9,505 bases of DNA, taken from NCBI GenBank assembly GCA_934086255.1, contig CAKOIB010000046.1, positions 1-9,505 on the forward strand. The letters run 5' to 3'. The translations under genes and the position numbers were made by a program. This stretch comes from an uncultured Bacilli bacterium. Lineage in GTDB: Bacteria; Bacillota_I; Bacilli_A; RF39; UBA660. Shown here piece by piece: positions 1 through 5,787 of this stretch. Within the stretch, counting starts at the first letter, position 1; the number at the start of each line of letters is the position of its first letter. Under the pieces are notes generated by a model. It was not told the origin of the DNA. It saw only the letters and a program-made list of their open reading frames with translations, and did no database searches.

Positions 1-5
1 ATTGT

Positions 6-38
6 GAACTTTGTTTTTTGACAGAGTTCTTTTTATTT
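6..38 (+). terminator. Intrinsic terminator of a gene left of the window
   Basis: A 9-bp stem (6-14 with 21-29, one G-U wobble) closes a 6-base loop and is followed by TTTTTATTT. A TGA at 5-7 would put an upstream rightward stop codon directly against the stem, as happens at other gene ends in this window. Which frame the upstream gene used cannot be told from so few bases. Confidence 0.6.
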
Positions 39-47
39 GCAAGTGAA

Positions 48-85
48 AAATGTGACCGCACTGGTAATTTAGCACGATCACATTT
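48..85. repeat. Inverted repeat AAATGTGA / TCACATTT
   Basis: Perfect 8-bp arms (48-55 and 78-85) enclose a 22-base spacer that is GC-richer than its surroundings and has little internal pairing. No T-tract follows on either strand, so it does not look like a terminator. It could be a protein-binding site or part of a small structured RNA; nothing decides between these. Confidence 0.4.
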
Positions 86-87
86 AA

Positions 88-118
88 CATTATTATTTTA
101 TCATAAAAAATGATAATG
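88..118. repeat. AT-rich imperfect hairpin
   Basis: ATGATAATG (110-118) pairs with CATTAT (88-93) plus ATCAT (100-104) around an A5 loop, with a short bulge on the left arm. It lies directly after the preceding inverted repeat and may belong to the same non-coding element. No gene was found in 1-221 apart from short unsupported open frames. Confidence 0.3.
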
Positions 119-131
119 TGTCGAAATGTAA

Positions 132-177
132 TAGTAAAAAGGAGTACCCCCTCCGATTAACGGTGGGACTACTCCTT
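132..177 (-). terminator. Strong GC-rich terminator of the leftward gene
   Basis: The stem is built of AAGGAGTA (139-146) with TACTCCTT (170-177), then CCC with GGG, then CCG (153-155) with CGG (161-163), closing a 5-base loop. Read leftward the hairpin runs into TTTTTACT, a normal U-tract. It is much more GC-rich than the rest of the intergenic DNA. It terminates the gene ending at 222. Confidence 0.7.
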
Positions 178-178
178 C

Positions 179-221
179 TTGATTTGTATTATAACATTAT
201 ATTTGGTATGTGTCAAATCAA
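179..221. repeat. 8-bp inverted repeat next to a stop codon
   Basis: TTGATTTG (179-186) and CAAATCAA (214-221) are perfect inverted arms separated by 27 AT-rich bases. The right arm abuts the stop codon (222-224) of the leftward gene, so it lies in that gene's 3' untranslated region, just before the main terminator. It may act as an RNA-stabilising stem. Confidence 0.4.
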
Positions 222-530
222 TTATTCTAAATTATTTAGTTGTTCTTCGACTTTTTGAATTGTTCTTTTTAATGTTTCAATGTCAATATAGTTTTTTGTA
301 AAAGGATTATTGTTTTGTTTTGCTTGTTTGGAATTAATATTTATTGTTACTCCTTTTAATTTTTCTTCTAATTCTTGTTGGAGTGCTCCGGTTGTACATA
401 GGACTTGGCCTAAAAGAACGAACCAGTTTCCGATAGCGTTTTGTTCGTTTGCTGTTAGATCGTCTGTAATAGCCATTGCTATTATAAAACAAATAGTTGT
501 CCATAGTTTTGTATCGTTTGCATTTTTCAT
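222..530 (-). CDS. Small conserved-type membrane protein, function unknown
   Basis: A 102-residue protein. Residues about 8-25 are hydrophobic (a TM helix ending in AITDDL). There follows a motif like L-x-A-N-E-Q-N-A-I-G-N-W and a second hydrophobic stretch (FVLLGQVL). The C-terminal half is polar and ends in a probable coiled coil (about 85-101, TIQKVEEQL). The E-Q-N-A-x-G-N motif resembles short uncharacterised proteins of gut Bacillota, but I cannot name a family. The start at 530 lacks a clear Shine-Dalgarno sequence: AAAATTAAGT directly precedes the ATG. The next in-frame ATG, at residue 19, would remove the first helix, so 530 is preferred. It is divergent from the gene at 600 and ends before a strong terminator. 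A holin-like role can be imagined, but nothing shows it. Confidence 0.75.
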   Translation of the reverse strand: MKNANDTKLWTTICFIIAMAITDDLTANEQNAIGNWFVLLGQVLCTTGALQQELEEKLKGVTININSKQAKQNNNPFTKNYIDIETLKRTIQKVEEQLNNLE

Positions 531-550
531 ACTTAATTTTATAAATAATT

Positions 551-578
551 TTGCATTTTATTAATATTATGTTATAAT
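551..578 (+). promoter_or_regulatory. Sigma-A-type promoter for the gene at 600
   Basis: TTGCAT (551-556), a 16-bp spacer and a perfect TATAAT (573-578). Transcription would start near 585, giving a leader of only about 15 nt that still contains the ribosome binding site TAGGTGAG just before the ATG at 600. Confidence 0.6.
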
Positions 579-599
579 TTTTTATGGTAGGTGAGTAGA

Positions 600-908
600 A
601 TGGATTTGTTATTTTTGGTTATACTTGTTATAGTGGTTGCAATTGTTTTCCAAGATACAAAACGTTTAGTTTATTTAATTGGTATTCTTGAGGTGTTTTT
701 TAGACTTATTCATGGTATTGGAGACAGACTTGGTATTTCTGAGTTAAATGCTTTTATTAATCATTATATACCTAGTTCTATTTTTTCTATACTTTATAGT
801 CATACTAATGGAATACTATATACTGTTTTATGTTGGGTAATTATTGGTATTCTTACTATGTTTTTATTCTATTTAATTAAGTATTTCTTTAGTGGAAAGA
901 AGTTATAG
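600..908 (+). CDS. Small three-helix membrane protein, function unknown
   Basis: A 102-residue hydrophobic protein. An in-frame GTG lies at 591, but the ATG at 600 is preferred because TAGGTGAG (588-595) sits at ribosome-binding distance from it and would otherwise be within the coding region. Helix 1 spans about residues 2-17. A second hydrophobic stretch (about 22-40) contains an amphipathic part with R and H. A polar segment with SELNAFINHY follows, then a long helix (about 68-95), and a basic tail SGKKL that suggests a cytoplasmic C-terminus. No family was recognised. Its stop overlaps the 3' end of the convergent gene at 903-1091 by 6 bases. It has its own promoter, so it is probably monocistronic. 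Confidence 0.75.
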   Translation: MDLLFLVILVIVVAIVFQDTKRLVYLIGILEVFFRLIHGIGDRLGISELNAFINHYIPSSIFSILYSHTNGILYTVLCWVIIGILTMFLFYLIKYFFSGKKL

Positions 909-926
909 TTTAATTTTCTTCTTTTT
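896..926 (+). terminator. Possible weak terminator after the 600-908 gene
   Basis: AAAGAAG (896-902) pairs with CTTCTTT (918-924) around a 15-base loop, with the T-run extending to 926. The stem is short and AT-rich, and it overlaps the last codons of the gene, including the stop. The same bases encode the Lys-rich tail of the convergent minus-strand gene, so the pairing may be partly a by-product of that coding. Confidence 0.35.
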
Positions 927-1091
927 ATAAATGTATAAAATACTTATTAAAATTATTGTACCAGTTAGTGTTATTTCTACTGTGTCTTTTTTTTCTTGAT
1001 GTATTACTTCTTGTGTAGTTTCGGCATTTATGTTTAATGGAATAAGAATTGATGTAATTAATATGATAATTACGTATAATATTTTTTTGAT
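903..1091 (-). CDS. Short secreted/anchored protein with ATC in place of a start codon
   Basis: A 63-codon minus-strand frame ends in TAA at 903-905. The protein has a textbook signal peptide (KK, then a run of I/L/V to about residue 18, then NINA with a likely cut before ETTQ). A short polar ectodomain of about 17 residues follows, then a hydrophobic segment (about 44-55) and a basic KKKKIKL tail. The layout resembles a tiny wall- or membrane-anchored surface peptide; TLTG before the helix only faintly recalls a sorting motif. The frame contains no ATG, GTG or TTG. The best start is ATC at 1091, with AGAGAGTGAT ahead of it at good ribosome-binding spacing. An in-frame TGA lies six codons before that ATC, so no start exists further upstream. 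A TATAAT-like -10 is at 1119-1114. Either ATC is used or the start was lost by point mutation. Confidence 0.6.
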   Translation of the reverse strand: MKKILYVIIILITSILIPLNINAETTQEVIHQEKKDTVEITLTGTIILISILYIYKKKKIKL

Positions 1092-1162
1092 GGTATCACT
1101 CTCTTTTCATTTAATTATATTAATAAATTGATTTTTAATGAGTAGTGGTTGAAGGAGGAATT

Positions 1163-3451
1163 ATGTTAGAAGTTAAACATATTGTTAAGAGTTATAAAAC
1201 GGGGGATTTTGTTCAAAAGGCTTTAGATGATGTTAGTGTAAAGTTTAGAGGTAGTGAGTTTGTTAGTATTCTTGGTCCTTCTGGAAGTGGCAAGACAACT
1301 TTTTTAAATATAATTGGTGGTTTAGATAAGTACGACAATGGGGACTTGATTATAAATGGTAAGTCCACTAGAAGGTTTAGAGATAGAGATTGGGATAGTT
1401 ATAGGAATAATTCTGTAGGATTTATTTTTCAAAGTTATAATTTGATTTCTCATATTAGTGTTTTAAGTAACGTAGAACTTGGAATGACTCTTTCTGGTGT
1501 TTCTAGAAGAGAAAGAAAGAAGAGGGCAATGGATGCTCTTTCTAGAGTGGGGCTTTTGGATCATGCTAATAAGAAGCCTAATCAGTTATCTGGTGGGCAA
1601 ATGCAAAGGGTTGCAATTGCGCGCGCTTTGGTGAATGATCCTGATATTATTTTGGCAGATGAACCTACTGGAGCACTTGATTCCGCTAATAGTTTTTTGA
1701 TTATGGATTTAATTAAAGAAATATCTAAAGATAAGCTTGTTATTATGGTTACTCATAATGGTGAGCTTGCTAAGGAGTATTCAAGTAGAATTATTAGTTT
1801 AAAGGATGGGAAGATTGTTGATGATTCTGATCCTTATGATGAGGATGATTCTAGTGGTTATAGTTTTAGAAAGACCTCGATGTCATTTTTGACTGCTTTA
1901 AAGCTTTCTTTTACTAATATAATTACTAAAAAGGGTAGAACTTTACTTACTTGTTTTGCTTCTTCGATTGGTATAATTGGGATTGCTCTTATTTTGTCTT
2001 TGTCTAATGGATTTCAAGGTAAAGTTGATGAGTTTGAAAGGGAGTCTTTGTCACAAATGCCTATTACTATAAGTGAACAGGCTATAGAAATGTCTGGTGT
2101 TATGAAGTCTTCTTCTGATACTAAGTATCATGAATATACAAATGAAAAGTTTATAGTGCCAAAGGATGACGTTTTAGAGAAGGCTACTCATGTTAATAAG
2201 ATTACTTCTTCTTATGTTTCTTATGTTTCTGATATTGATAAGTCTTTACTTGGAGGTGTTTCATATCTTAGAAGTACAAGTATAAATGTTATTACTTATG
2301 ATGGTGATGATTATCAATATATAAAGAGTGCTAATTTAGGTAATGATAATTATTCTTGGAATGTGTTTCCTGATACTTTTAATGATAGTGTTAGCGTTGT
2401 AGAAAGTAATTATGATGTAGTTGGGGGTAAGATTAATACAAGTGTTCCTGGACTTATTCTTGTTGTGGATAAATATAATCAAGTTGATAAGAATGTTTTG
2501 AAATCTCTTGGTTTTGATGTTTCTAAAGATGTTAGTTTTGATGATTTATTGTCTAAGGAGTTTAAGGTTATTTTTAATGATTCGTTTTATCAATTTAATA
2601 ATGGTTATTATGTGATGGGTACTGATTATTATAAGATGTATAATGATAAGGATAGTATGAGTATTAAGATTCAAGCTATTATTCGTTGTAAAAAGGATAA
2701 AGAGATGTTGTCTTTTGATGATGGAGTTTTTTATACTTCAGCGCTTATTGATAAGATAATTGATGTTAATAAAAGTTCTAAGATAGTTAGTGATCAAAAA
2801 AATAGTGATTATAATGTTTTGACTTATCAAAAGTTTGATGATAGTGTAACTAAGGAAAGTGTTCTTGGATATTTGGGTGATGATAGTGTTCCTAATTATA
2901 TAATGCTTTATCCAAAGGATTTTGATTCTAAGGAAAAGGTTTTATCTTATTTGGATAAATATAATGATGGTAAGAGTGATGATGATAAGATTTTATATAC
3001 TGATATGGCTAAGATGATTAGTTTGCTTTCTGGTAATATAATGGATGCTATTACGATTGTTCTTGTTGCATTTAGTTCTATTTCTTTAGTTGTTTCTAGT
3101 ATAATGATTGGTATTATTACTTATATTAGTGTTATGGAACGTACTAAAGAGATTGGGATACTTCGTGCACTTGGTGCTAGAAAGAAGGATATAACTAGAG
3201 TGTTTAATTCAGAAACGTTTATTATTGGTATTACTAGTGGTCTTATTGGAATAGGTATTGCGGTTTTACTTAATATTTTTGTTAATAATATTATATATAA
3301 GTTATCTGATTTGAAAGGTGTTGCAAGTCTTAGTGTTTGGCATGCTATTATACTTATTAGTGTTAGTGTAGTTCTTACTTTAATAGGAGGATTTATTCCT
3401 GCGAAAATTGCTAGAAGTAAGGATCCGGTTGTTGCTCTTAGAAGTGAATGA
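1163..3451 (+). CDS. MacB/FtsX-type ABC transporter, ATPase fused to permease
   Basis: A 762-residue fusion. Residues 1-225 form the ATPase: Walker A GPSGSGKTT (38-46), Q-loop Q90, signature LSGGQ (142-146), Walker B DIILADE with catalytic E167, D-loop ALD (171-173) and H-loop H198. Helix 1 is about 262-282. A large outer domain (about 283-625), rich in D, S, Y and K, follows. Three more helices lie at about 628-655, 686-710 and 728-748, with the coupling segment MERTKEIGILRALGARKKDI between the first two and the family-typical ending DPVVALR. MacB-type exporters move by mechanotransmission rather than carrying substrate through a channel; substrates are often peptides or lipoproteins. No MacA-like adaptor and no two-component pair is adjacent, so the substrate is unknown. 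The start is the ATG at 1163 with AAGGAGG just before it; the in-frame GTG at 1145 would place that site inside the coding region. Confidence 0.93.
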   Translation: MLEVKHIVKSYKTGDFVQKALDDVSVKFRGSEFVSILGPSGSGKTTFLNIIGGLDKYDNGDLIINGKSTRRFRDRDWDSYRNNSVGFIFQSYNLISHISVLSNVELGMTLSGVSRRERKKRAMDALSRVGLLDHANKKPNQLSGGQMQRVAIARALVNDPDIILADEPTGALDSANSFLIMDLIKEISKDKLVIMVTHNGELAKEYSSRIISLKDGKIVDDSDPYDEDDSSGYSFRKTSMSFLTALKLSFTNIITKKGRTLLTCFASSIGIIGIALILSLSNGFQGKVDEFERESLSQMPITISEQAIEMSGVMKSSSDTKYHEYTNEKFIVPKDDVLEKATHVNKITSSYVSYVSDIDKSLLGGVSYLRSTSINVITYDGDDYQYIKSANLGNDNYSWNVFPDTFNDSVSVVESNYDVVGGKINTSVPGLILVVDKYNQVDKNVLKSLGFDVSKDVSFDDLLSKEFKVIFNDSFYQFNNGYYVMGTDYYKMYNDKDSMSIKIQAIIRCKKDKEMLSFDDGVFYTSALIDKIIDVNKSSKIVSDQKNSDYNVLTYQKFDDSVTKESVLGYLGDDSVPNYIMLYPKDFDSKEKVLSYLDKYNDGKSDDDKILYTDMAKMISLLSGNIMDAITIVLVAFSSISLVVSSIMIGIITYISVMERTKEIGILRALGARKKDITRVFNSETFIIGITSGLIGIGIAVLLNIFVNNIIYKLSDLKGVASLSVWHAIILISVSVVLTLIGGFIPAKIARSKDPVVALRSE

Positions 3452-3480
3452 AAAAAGAAACCTTGTTGGGTTTCTTTTTA
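3452..3480. terminator. Bidirectional terminator shared by convergent genes
   Basis: AAAAAGAAACC (3452-3462) pairs with GGTTTCTTTTT (3469-3479) around a 6-base loop. It gives a U-tract on both strands. It starts at the base after the transporter stop and contains the stop codon (3478-3480) of the leftward gene, so it ends both transcripts. Confidence 0.85.
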
Positions 3481-4011
3481 ATATTGTAGATTTAGTTTTT
3501 TAGTTTTATTTTGTGTTGTAGTTTTAGTACATTCATATTTTACGTTGTATTTTTCTTTTAGTAATTCAGTCATATCTTTATATATTTCTATAGCATCATC
3601 ATATTGTTCATTTTTTATAGCATTAATCGCAGGATATATTCTTAGATATAACATACTTCTTGCAATAATTTCTTTTTGTTCATCTTGGTATAGTTTTTTA
3701 CATATTTGTGGTCCGATTACATCGTATTCTTCAAGTAAAGGGATGCAGTTTTCATCGTTTTTCATTATGTTGTCTCTGAAAGCTCTTAGTGTTTCTAGGA
3801 CGTAGCAGTCATCTTTTTCATTTAGTATTTCACACATAGCGGTAGTTAAGTAACAATTGCTAGAGCTTTCGTTTTTCTTTTCAAAATGATTATTACAGCT
3901 TCTTTCTTCTGGGTTTACATATATTCCTTTTTTAGTACATCTAAAACCTCTCCATGAAGAGTCTTTCATGTCTAACCATATACAGTCAGAACATTGCCAT
4001 GGGTATCCCAT
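3478..4011 (-). CDS. Cys-rich CFI-box-like domain protein
   Basis: A 177-residue soluble protein with two parts. Residues 1-45 carry four Cys (C7, C10, C25, C39) spaced like a small zinc-binding knuckle (C-x2-C ... C ... C-x3-F). From C53 the sequence matches the pattern of CFI-box domains: C-Y-L-T-T-A, then V-L-E-T-L-R-x-F-R-D (71-80), then EYDVIGPQI where other members have Y-x-x-S-P-P-I. The C-terminal helices include AINAIKNEQYDDAIEIYKDM. CFI-box domains are known mainly as C-terminal or stand-alone modules of unknown biochemical role, so function is open. The ATG at 4011 is preceded by AAAGGAGTGAT at ideal distance and by a near-consensus promoter. It is the only long leftward gene between 1163 and 7697. 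Zinc binding and family membership are by eye. Confidence 0.8.
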   Translation of the reverse strand: MGYPWQCSDCIWLDMKDSSWRGFRCTKKGIYVNPEERSCNNHFEKKNESSSNCYLTTAMCEILNEKDDCYVLETLRAFRDNIMKNDENCIPLLEEYDVIGPQICKKLYQDEQKEIIARSMLYLRIYPAINAIKNEQYDDAIEIYKDMTELLKEKYNVKYECTKTTTQNKTKKLNLQY

Positions 4012-4036
4012 TTTATCACTCCTTTTTTGTTTTCAT

Positions 4037-4065
4037 ATTATAACATATTTTTTTATTTATTGCAA
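4037..4065 (-). promoter_or_regulatory. Sigma-A-type promoter for the CFI-box-like gene
   Basis: On the minus strand: TTGCAA (4065-4060), a 17-bp spacer and a perfect TATAAT (4042-4037). The leader to the ATG at 4011 is about 18-20 nt and holds AAAGGAGTGAT. This is the best-matched promoter in the window. Confidence 0.75.
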
Positions 4066-4071
4066 TATAAT
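4066..4071 (+). promoter_or_regulatory. -10 box for the gene at 4087
   Basis: A perfect TATAAT lies 15 nt before the GTG start, directly next to the -35 of the divergent promoter, so the two polymerase sites would overlap. No good -35 is visible at 16-18 bp, so support comes from the -10 alone and from its repeated placement before other genes here. Confidence 0.4.
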
Positions 4072-4086
4072 TAGTAGGTGATTATA

Positions 4087-4566
4087 GTGAAGGATTGCAG
4101 ATATATGGATGATGATTTTATTGTTAGATATGAGGTTGTTGATGATGAGATTTTTGTTTATTATAAAGATGGAAGGATTGATAATTTTTTATATGATGTT
4201 ACGTTAGAGAGAAAGATTATTATAAAAATGAAGAAGCAATTAATGGAGAATGTTATGTTTAAGAAGATGAGGTTTAGGGATAAGTATGTTTTATTAGTTA
4301 GTTTTTATGTATTTGTTTTGGTTTCTTTTATGGAGTTTGAGTCTTTTGTTAATGATTTTAGTTTGGAGAATGGTTTTTGTTTTTTTAGTGTATGTGGAAT
4401 TACTTTGTATGATTTGTATTCTTTTATTAAGAATGATGTTTTATTAAGTGAGATTATAAAAGATGAGTATTTTTTGAATAATATAGATGGAGTAGTGGAG
4501 TTTGATGTTAATTTACTTGATGATTATAGTCTTAGTGATTTGAAGTGCTTGAGGAAGGAAAAATAG
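4087..4566 (+). CDS. Membrane-hairpin protein, first of two tandem paralogs
   Basis: About 159 residues. GTG at 4087 is chosen because AGGTGAT (4076-4082) is at proper spacing; a GTG at 4078 lies within that site, and an ATG at 4105 would lose only six residues. A beta-rich N-terminus (VRYEVVDDEIFVYYKDG) is followed by a basic helix, then a hydrophobic core (about 67-107, YVLLVSFYVFVLVSF and GFCFFSVCGITLYDLY) likely forming a two-helix hairpin. An acidic tail follows with KDEYFLNNID and YSLSDLKCLR. The same order of elements and the same tail motifs occur in the next gene, so the pair arose by duplication. No known family was recognised and no catalytic motif is visible. Both ends would face the cytoplasm if the hairpin model holds. 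Confidence 0.75.
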   Translation: MKDCRYMDDDFIVRYEVVDDEIFVYYKDGRIDNFLYDVTLERKIIIKMKKQLMENVMFKKMRFRDKYVLLVSFYVFVLVSFMEFESFVNDFSLENGFCFFSVCGITLYDLYSFIKNDVLLSEIIKDEYFLNNIDGVVEFDVNLLDDYSLSDLKCLRKEK

Positions 4567-4576
4567 TTGATAGTTC

Positions 4577-4605
4577 TTGTATGATTTTTATTTGAGGTAT
4601 ATAAT
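4577..4605 (+). promoter_or_regulatory. Promoter for the second paralog and nitroreductase
   Basis: TTGTAT (4577-4582), a 17-bp spacer and a perfect TATAAT (4600-4605). The -10 ends 16 nt before the ATG at 4622, so the leader would be about 10 nt, just enough for the GAGGGA ribosome binding site at 4612-4617. Confidence 0.5.
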
Positions 4606-4621
4606 GTAGTTGAGGGATAGT

Positions 4622-5221
4622 ATGATTGATTGTAGTGATAATAAAGATGAAAATAAGAAAAGTTTTGTAAAGTTTTATGAAAGAGAAAATGGTAAGATAA
4701 GGTTTTATACTTCGGATGGGGAGTATTTACTTGATGATACTCTTGATAATTTGGTTAAAATTAGAAATGTTATGAATGGACAAGCTTGTGTTAATTCTTC
4801 TTTTGCTAAGAAAAGAGTTGGCGAGACTATTTTAGCTACTTTTTTACTTCCTTATTTTTTATATTCTTTTCATTCTTCTTTAGAGGTATTTAGTGATAAT
4901 ACTTTATTTAATATGATATTTTTTGGTCTTTGTGTTAGTGCTCTTGCTACTGATATGTACTGTACTTTCTCTAGGGGCAGGATGAGTAGGGAGTGTTTAA
5001 AGGATAAGTATTATGTTAATAATATTGATTTTATTAATAATCATATTAATGATCCTGATGTTAATGAGTTATTTGATGGGCTTGATTCTTTTAGGGATTG
5101 TAATGGTAAGTTATATCTTGATATGAATGATGTTGATATGATGAGTCTTTCTGATTTGGTTAAGCTTAGAATGGTTATTGAACAAGTTATGGAAGATAGG
5201 GTTTATACTAAGAAGAGGTGA
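4622..5221 (+). CDS. Membrane-hairpin protein, second of two tandem paralogs
   Basis: A 199-residue protein. The start is the ATG at 4622, with GAGGGA at 4612-4617; an in-frame TTG at 4610 overlaps that site and is unlikely. It repeats the plan of the previous gene: a beta-rich N-terminus with KIRFYTSDG, a short helix (LDNLVKIRNVM), two hydrophobic segments (ILATFLLPYFLYSF and MIFFGLCVSALATDMY), then KDKYYVNNID and MSLSDLVKLR. It differs by a polar N-terminal extension and about 20 extra residues between the tail motifs (FINNHINDPDVNELFDGLD). Its TGA stop (5219-5221) lies inside the ribosome binding site of the nitroreductase, so the two are translationally linked. Function unknown; the pair could act together as a hetero-oligomer. 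Confidence 0.8.
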   Translation: MIDCSDNKDENKKSFVKFYERENGKIRFYTSDGEYLLDDTLDNLVKIRNVMNGQACVNSSFAKKRVGETILATFLLPYFLYSFHSSLEVFSDNTLFNMIFFGLCVSALATDMYCTFSRGRMSRECLKDKYYVNNIDFINNHINDPDVNELFDGLDSFRDCNGKLYLDMNDVDMMSLSDLVKLRMVIEQVMEDRVYTKKR

Positions 5222-5228
5222 TTTAGTG

Positions 5229-5738
5229 ATGGATTTTGATTTAGTAGTTAGTTCTAGAAGAAGTATTAGAAAGTTTACTGATGATGTTGTAAGTTTGTCT
5301 GATGTTTTTGAGATAATTAAATGTGGTATAAAGGCTCCTTCTGCTAAAAATAGGCAACCATGGAGAGTTAAGGTTGTTTCTTTAGAGGAAAAGGATATGG
5401 TTGCTAGTTTTTTAGAGAGTAAAAAAAGTGATGATGATATTAGTGTTTTAAATACTGCGAATGTTATTAGAGAGGCTAATAGACTTATTTTGGTGTTTGC
5501 TACTTCTTGTGATAAGAATGATATTTTATCGATTGGTGCTTTTATTGAGAATATGTGTTTAAAGGCTACTGAAATGGGACTTGGTAGTTTGTGGATTGCT
5601 AATACTGATAAAGTTAATGATGAAATTAAAGATTATTTTGGAATAGATATGGATATGGTCTCTTGTGTTGCGATTGGATATAAGAATCAAGATGTTCATG
5701 CTAGACCTAGAATGAGTATAGATGAGATTGTTTTATAG
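5229..5738 (+). CDS. Nitroreductase-family flavoprotein
   Basis: A 169-residue FMN-dependent oxidoreductase of the compact nitroreductase type. Family marks are the N-terminal SSRRSIRKF (FMN phosphate contact), APSAKNRQPWRVKVV, the central helix region IGAFIENMCLKATEMGLGSLWI that forms the dimer and flavin pocket, and the ending VAIGYKNQDVHARPRMSIDEIV, typical of the smaller proteins of this family. Such enzymes reduce nitro groups, quinones or enones with NAD(P)H; the true substrate cannot be read from sequence. The ATG at 5229 has AGGTGAT at 5216-5222, overlapping the stop of the preceding gene, so it is translated in an operon with that membrane protein. A longer in-frame start at 5178 would overlap the upstream gene and has no ribosome binding site. 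Confidence 0.92.
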   Translation: MDFDLVVSSRRSIRKFTDDVVSLSDVFEIIKCGIKAPSAKNRQPWRVKVVSLEEKDMVASFLESKKSDDDISVLNTANVIREANRLILVFATSCDKNDILSIGAFIENMCLKATEMGLGSLWIANTDKVNDEIKDYFGIDMDMVSCVAIGYKNQDVHARPRMSIDEIVL

Positions 5739-5757
5739 CCTTTGTGCTATTTTTTTT
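5735..5757 (+). terminator. Short terminator after the nitroreductase gene
   Basis: ATAGC (5735-5739) and GCTAT (5746-5750) form a 5-bp stem with a 6-base loop, followed by a T-run to 5757 and more T-rich sequence. The nitroreductase TAG stop (5736-5738) is inside the stem. It is a weak stem with a good U-tract, so partial read-through into the LysM gene is likely. Confidence 0.6.
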
Positions 5758-5766
5758 ATTTTTTCA

Positions 5767-5772
5767 TATAAT
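5767..5772 (+). promoter_or_regulatory. -10 box for the LysM gene
   Basis: A perfect TATAAT ends 15 nt before the ATG at 5788, the same spacing seen at 4066 and 4600. The -35 is poor (TTGTGC at 5742-5747, 19-bp spacer), so it may only supplement read-through from upstream. Confidence 0.35.
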
Positions 5773-5787
5773 TTATTGGTGATTTTT

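Noticed and set aside
6..110. Open frame from 3 to 110 and a minus-strand frame from 90 to the left edge as partial genes
   Set aside because: Both lack ribosome binding sites or recognisable protein features, and the first crosses a clear terminator.
310..564. Plus-strand open frame of 84 codons
   Set aside because: It is the antisense shadow of the 222-530 gene, has no ribosome binding site and reads as low-complexity F/I/S.
1145..1162. GTG start six codons earlier for the ABC transporter
   Set aside because: The ribosome binding site AAGGAGG would be translated as part of the protein; the ATG at 1163 follows it directly and begins the normal ATPase domain.
3545..3805. Plus-strand open frame of 86 codons
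   Set aside because: Antisense shadow of the CFI-box-like gene; that gene has a good promoter, ribosome binding site and domain motifs.
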